NCBI GenBank assembly: GCA_937910665.1
Contig: CALEPR010000197.1
Span: 1-8,941 of the forward strand
DNA length: 8,941 nucleotides
DNA from: an uncultured Selenomonadales bacterium
Lineage (GTDB): Bacteria > Bacillota > Negativicutes > Selenomonadales > Selenomonadaceae
Direction: 5' to 3'
The notes under the pieces are model-generated. The model was not told the origin of the DNA, did no database searches, and saw only the letters and a list, made by a program, of their open reading frames with translations. Shown here piece after piece: positions 7,207 to 8,941 of the stretch. The position numbers and the translations under genes were made by a program. Within the stretch, counting starts at the first letter, position 1, and each line of letters opens with the position of its first letter.

Positions 7207-8457
7207 TTAACCTATCTTTTCAATCTCCGCCGCAATTTTGCTGCAAATTCTTTCGAGCTGAGCTTTGTTTGGTCCTTCTGCCATAACTCTGACTAAAGGT
7301 TCAGTTCCCGACGCACGGACCAAAATTCTGCCTGTCGCGCCGAGTTCCTCTTCGCCTTCCGAAATTGCGCGGAGAACAGTTTCAGATTTCTGCGCTTGAT
7401 CTTTGTTGTGAACTTTGACATTGATTAAAACTTGCGGGAAAGTCGTCATCATCTTGTTGAGTTCGTGAGCAGATTTTTTAGATTTTTTCATCGCGGTCAA
7501 AACTTGCAAGGCAGTTATCAAGCCGTCGCCGGTCGTCGAGTAGTCTGTAAAAATTATGTGTCCTGATTGTTCGCCGCCGATTTTGTAACCGTTCTTCAAC
7601 ATATTTTCTAAAACATATCTGTCACCGACTGCAGTCACTTCATAACGTCCGCCGAAACTTTCCAACGCCTGCCGAAAACCAATATTTGCCATGACCGTCG
7701 TGACGACTGTATTGTTCGGCAAATTATTTTCGTCCATCATCAACTTAGCGCACATAATTAAAATGTGATCGCCGTCGATAAGTTCTCCGCGTTCATCAAT
7801 GCAAAGACATCTGTCTGCGTCGCCGTCGTGAGCGATTCCAATGTCAGCTTTTTGTCGCAAAACTTCCAGCCGCAAATTTTCAATGTGAGTCGAGCCGCAG
7901 TCGTCGTTAATGTTAATTCCATTCGGCTTGGCAGAAAGTAAAACAACTTCCGCGCCGAGTTTCTGCAAAACTTTCGGCATCGCTTCGTAAGCCGCTCCGT
8001 TCGCGCAGTCCAAAACAATTTTTAAGCCTGAAAAATTTTCCGAAGTTGTCCCCGCGACAAAATTTATATAATCCTCAATCAAGTCGTGACGATATTCAAC
8101 CTCGCCGATCTTCGCTCCTGTCGGTCGAGCAAATTTGTCATCAGTTTCAATTTCGCGAACAATTTTTTCAATTTCGTCCTCCACTGCGTCAGGAAGTTTG
8201 TAGCCGTCGCCGCCGAAAAATTTAATGCCGTTGTCGTAAAAAGGATTGTGCGATGCGCTTATGACAATTCCTGCCACTGCATCAATTTTTTTCACCAAGT
8301 AAGCGACTGCAGGAGTTGGAATTATTCCTGCAGAAATTGCCTTGCCGCCTGCCGAACAAATTCCTGAGATTAAAGATGCTTCCAAAAGTTGTCCTGAAAT
8401 TCTGGTGTCGCGTCCGATTAAAATTTTTGGTTTGTCAATATTTTTTGTGAAACTTTC
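7207..8457 (-). CDS. glmM: Phosphoglucosamine mutase GlmM, N-terminus missing
   Basis: GlmM converts glucosamine-6-phosphate to glucosamine-1-phosphate for UDP-N-acetylglucosamine and cell-wall synthesis. The open frame, 416 residues from 8457, shows GRDTRISG at 15-22, the phosphoserine loop SASHNP (67-72, active Ser69), the magnesium site DGDADR (211-216), the sugar-binding GGEQSGH (294-300) and the phosphate-binding RASGTEP (381-387). GlmM proteins are about 445-450 residues and begin near 'LFGTDGVRG'; roughly the first 32 residues are absent. Reading further upstream, an in-frame TAG (8460-8458) comes at once and the sequence no longer resembles GlmM. A TTG at 8385 opens the frame inside conserved sequence and is not a real start. 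The break is therefore most likely a sequence join rather than a natural gene end. pcrA follows downstream; a terminator-like hairpin separates them. Confidence 0.93.
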   Translation of the reverse strand, partial: ESFTKNIDKPKILIGRDTRISGQLLEASLISGICSAGGKAISAGIIPTPAVAYLVKKIDAVAGIVISASHNPFYDNGIKFFGGDGYKLPDAVEDEIEKIVREIETDDKFARPTGAKIGEVEYRHDLIEDYINFVAGTTSENFSGLKIVLDCANGAAYEAMPKVLQKLGAEVVLLSAKPNGININDDCGSTHIENLRLEVLRQKADIGIAHDGDADRCLCIDERGELIDGDHILIMCAKLMMDENNLPNNTVVTTVMANIGFRQALESFGGRYEVTAVGDRYVLENMLKNGYKIGGEQSGHIIFTDYSTTGDGLITALQVLTAMKKSKKSAHELNKMMTTFPQVLINVKVHNKDQAQKSETVLRAISEGEEELGATGRILVRASGTEPLVRVMAEGPNKAQLERICSKIAAEIEKIG

Positions 8458-8541
8458 CTATATTTTTTCATTTTTGCCATTTTGCACATGGCTGCCGTTA
8501 TTATTTTGTCACTTTATGCCATAGATTCAATGGACATTCCC
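8458..8541. other. Start of third sequence piece, no gene seen
   Basis: This stretch lies between the break in glmM and the aroF promoter. It is A/T-rich without coding features. The only structure noted is a short GCCAT (8476-8480) / ATGGC (8488-8492) hairpin with no T-tract after it. It is probably ordinary upstream DNA of the aroF piece. Confidence 0.4.
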
Positions 8542-8570
8542 TTGACTTTATCCGTGTATAGTGCTAAATT
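8542..8570 (+). promoter_or_regulatory. Promoter of the tyrosine leader and aroF
   Basis: TTGACT (8542-8547) is followed after 17 nt by TAAATT (8565-8570), which is preceded by TGC, an extended -10 element. The predicted transcript start is near 8577, leaving about 29 nt before the leader-peptide start codon, a leader layout typical of attenuated amino acid operons. Confidence 0.7.
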
Positions 8571-8605
8571 GATTGGCACAGAAAATGAATTTAGGGAAAA
8601 ACATT

Positions 8606-8674
8606 ATGACCAGCAAAACTTATTATTACGCATATTATTATCGCCGGACCATCTTTAATGAAGGCTGTTTGTGA
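8606..8674 (+). CDS. Tyrosine-rich leader peptide of the aroF attenuator (22 aa)
   Basis: A 22-codon open frame starts at ATG 8606 and ends at TGA 8672-8674. Residues 6-12 are YYYAYYY, coded by five TAT and one TAC codons. AGGGA (8593-8597) lies 8 nt upstream of the ATG. Its only expected role is to make a translating ribosome pause when charged tyrosyl-tRNA is scarce, as the FFFAFFF stretch does in the enterobacterial pheA leader. The remaining residues (RRTIFNEGCL) have no recognised function. It sits 27 nt before a strong intrinsic terminator and 90 nt before a DAHP synthase gene, the committed step toward tyrosine, so codon content and target gene agree. Reading of the peptide is direct; the regulatory role is inferred from well-known attenuators and was not seen experimentally. 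Confidence 0.88.
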   Translation: MTSKTYYYAYYYRRTIFNEGCL

Positions 8675-8713
8675 TATGCGAAAAATGTTGGAGCATTTAT
8701 GCGGCACAGGCAG
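8629..8713 (+). promoter_or_regulatory. Attenuator pairing segments 1:2 and 2:3 (antiterminator)
   Basis: Segment 1, within the tyrosine codons (8629-8638), pairs with 8671-8680 through 10 bp (two G-U), helped by GCC (8643-8645) with GGC (8663-8665). Alternatively segment 2, CTGTTTGTG (8665-8673), pairs with CACAGGCAG (8705-8713) through 9 continuous bp (two G-U). This second pairing uses the 5' arm of the terminator and so excludes it; a small AAATG/CATTT hairpin (8683-8687 with 8694-8698) fits inside. A ribosome stalled on the tyrosine codons would cover segment 1 and favour this antiterminator; one at the TGA stop would cover segment 2 and favour termination. Confidence 0.75.
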
Positions 8714-8734
8714 ACAGCCTGTGCCGTTCTTTTT
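8702..8734 (+). terminator. Attenuator terminator (segment 3:4) upstream of aroF
   Basis: CGGCACAGGC (8702-8711) and GCCTGTGCCG (8717-8726) form a perfect 10-bp GC-rich stem with a 5-nt loop, followed by TTCTTTTT (8727-8734). It lies before the aroF ribosome site in the same transcript, so it must be conditional. It is the strongest hairpin in the window. Confidence 0.93.
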
Positions 8735-8764
8735 GTCATTATTTAAACACACGGAGGAAGAGCA

Positions 8765-8941
8765 ATGATCGTTGTACTGAAACATAACACACCGGAAGAC
8801 AAACGTGACCAGCTTATTGACTGGATAAAAAAGCAGGGTCTTGATGTACACATGTCTGTCGGAGTAAACCAGACTATTCTGGGTCTGGTAGGCGATACAT
8901 CCCATATTGACAAGGAACTGGTGGAATGTATCGCCTACCAG
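8765..8941 (+). CDS. aroF: 3-deoxy-7-phosphoheptulonate (DAHP) synthase, N-terminal part
   Basis: The first 59 codons are present before the window ends. They match the N-terminal ferredoxin-like regulatory domain of type I-beta DAHP synthases: MIVVLK start, GLDVHMSVG at 25-33, and the QTILGLVGDTSHID stretch at 36-49. In this family the domain binds aromatic amino acids or prephenate for feedback control of a following TIM-barrel catalytic domain, which lies beyond the window. The enzyme condenses phosphoenolpyruvate with erythrose-4-phosphate, opening the shikimate pathway. GGAGG (8753-8757) lies 7 nt before the ATG. The tyrosine leader and terminator directly upstream indicate transcription attenuation by tyrosine supply in addition to enzyme-level control. 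A prephenate dehydrogenase or other shikimate genes could follow in the same operon; that is beyond view. Confidence 0.87.
   Translation, partial: MIVVLKHNTPEDKRDQLIDWIKKQGLDVHMSVGVNQTILGLVGDTSHIDKELVECIAYQ

Noticed and set aside
8383..8385. TTG at 8385 as glmM start
   Set aside because: GlmM similarity (GRDTRISG) continues 24 codons further upstream in the same frame.
8476..8492. GCCAT/ATGGC hairpin as a terminator
   Set aside because: Only 5 bp and no T-tract follows on either strand.
8571..8764. T-box riboswitch upstream of aroF
   Set aside because: No GGTGG-type antiterminator motif or specifier stem was found; the leader is short and built around a translated Tyr-rich frame instead.
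8591..8905. 104-codon minus-strand open frame over the aroF leader
   Set aside because: It is antisense to the leader, terminator and aroF start and shows no domain.

Overview
The window looks like a mosaic of three pieces of bacterial DNA with different habits of base use and translation signals, most easily explained as a chimeric metagenome contig from an anaerobic (gut-like) community, although a real rearrangement cannot be excluded from sequence alone. Piece 1 (about 1-2488) is visibly richer in G+C, is read on the minus strand, has no Shine-Dalgarno sequence in front of its gene and carries TAnnTTTG promoter boxes, all typical of Bacteroidota. Piece 2 (about 2489-8457) is rich in A- and T-tracts (AAAATTTTT-like runs everywhere) but has strong GGAGG-type ribosome sites; it suits an anaerobic Firmicutes relative, perhaps a Negativicutes-like bacterium (tentative). 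Piece 3 (about 8458-8941) also has Firmicutes-like signals but a different composition.

Piece 1 holds one gene, a FeoA-FeoB fusion for ferrous iron uptake, complete at its N-terminus and cut by the window edge about 20 residues before its usual end. Piece 2 begins with a probable sigma70-type promoter and a two-gene plus-strand operon ending in an intrinsic terminator. Its first gene is a metallo-beta-lactamase-fold protein with a twin-arginine signal and a C-terminal rubredoxin domain; its second is a PAS-like/rubrerythrin/rubredoxin fusion. Both end in rubredoxin, so an oxygen- or peroxide-defence role is the natural inference for the pair. Converging from the other strand are glmM (cell-wall precursor synthesis; N-terminus lost at the junction near 8458) followed by pcrA (UvrD-type DNA helicase), with a terminator-like hairpin just in front of the pcrA ribosome site.

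Piece 3 is the most interesting. It starts a DAHP synthase gene (aroF type, first enzyme of aromatic amino acid synthesis). In front lies a complete classical attenuator: a promoter, a 22-codon leader peptide containing YYYAYYY (six tyrosine codons in seven), and three mutually exclusive RNA pairings ending in a perfect 10-bp GC-rich terminator hairpin with a U-tract. The layout is that of the trp and pheA attenuators, but tuned to tyrosine. I found no sign of a T-box, which is what one would more usually expect for tyrosine control in Firmicutes.

No tRNA, rRNA, CRISPR array, insertion sequence or attachment site was seen.
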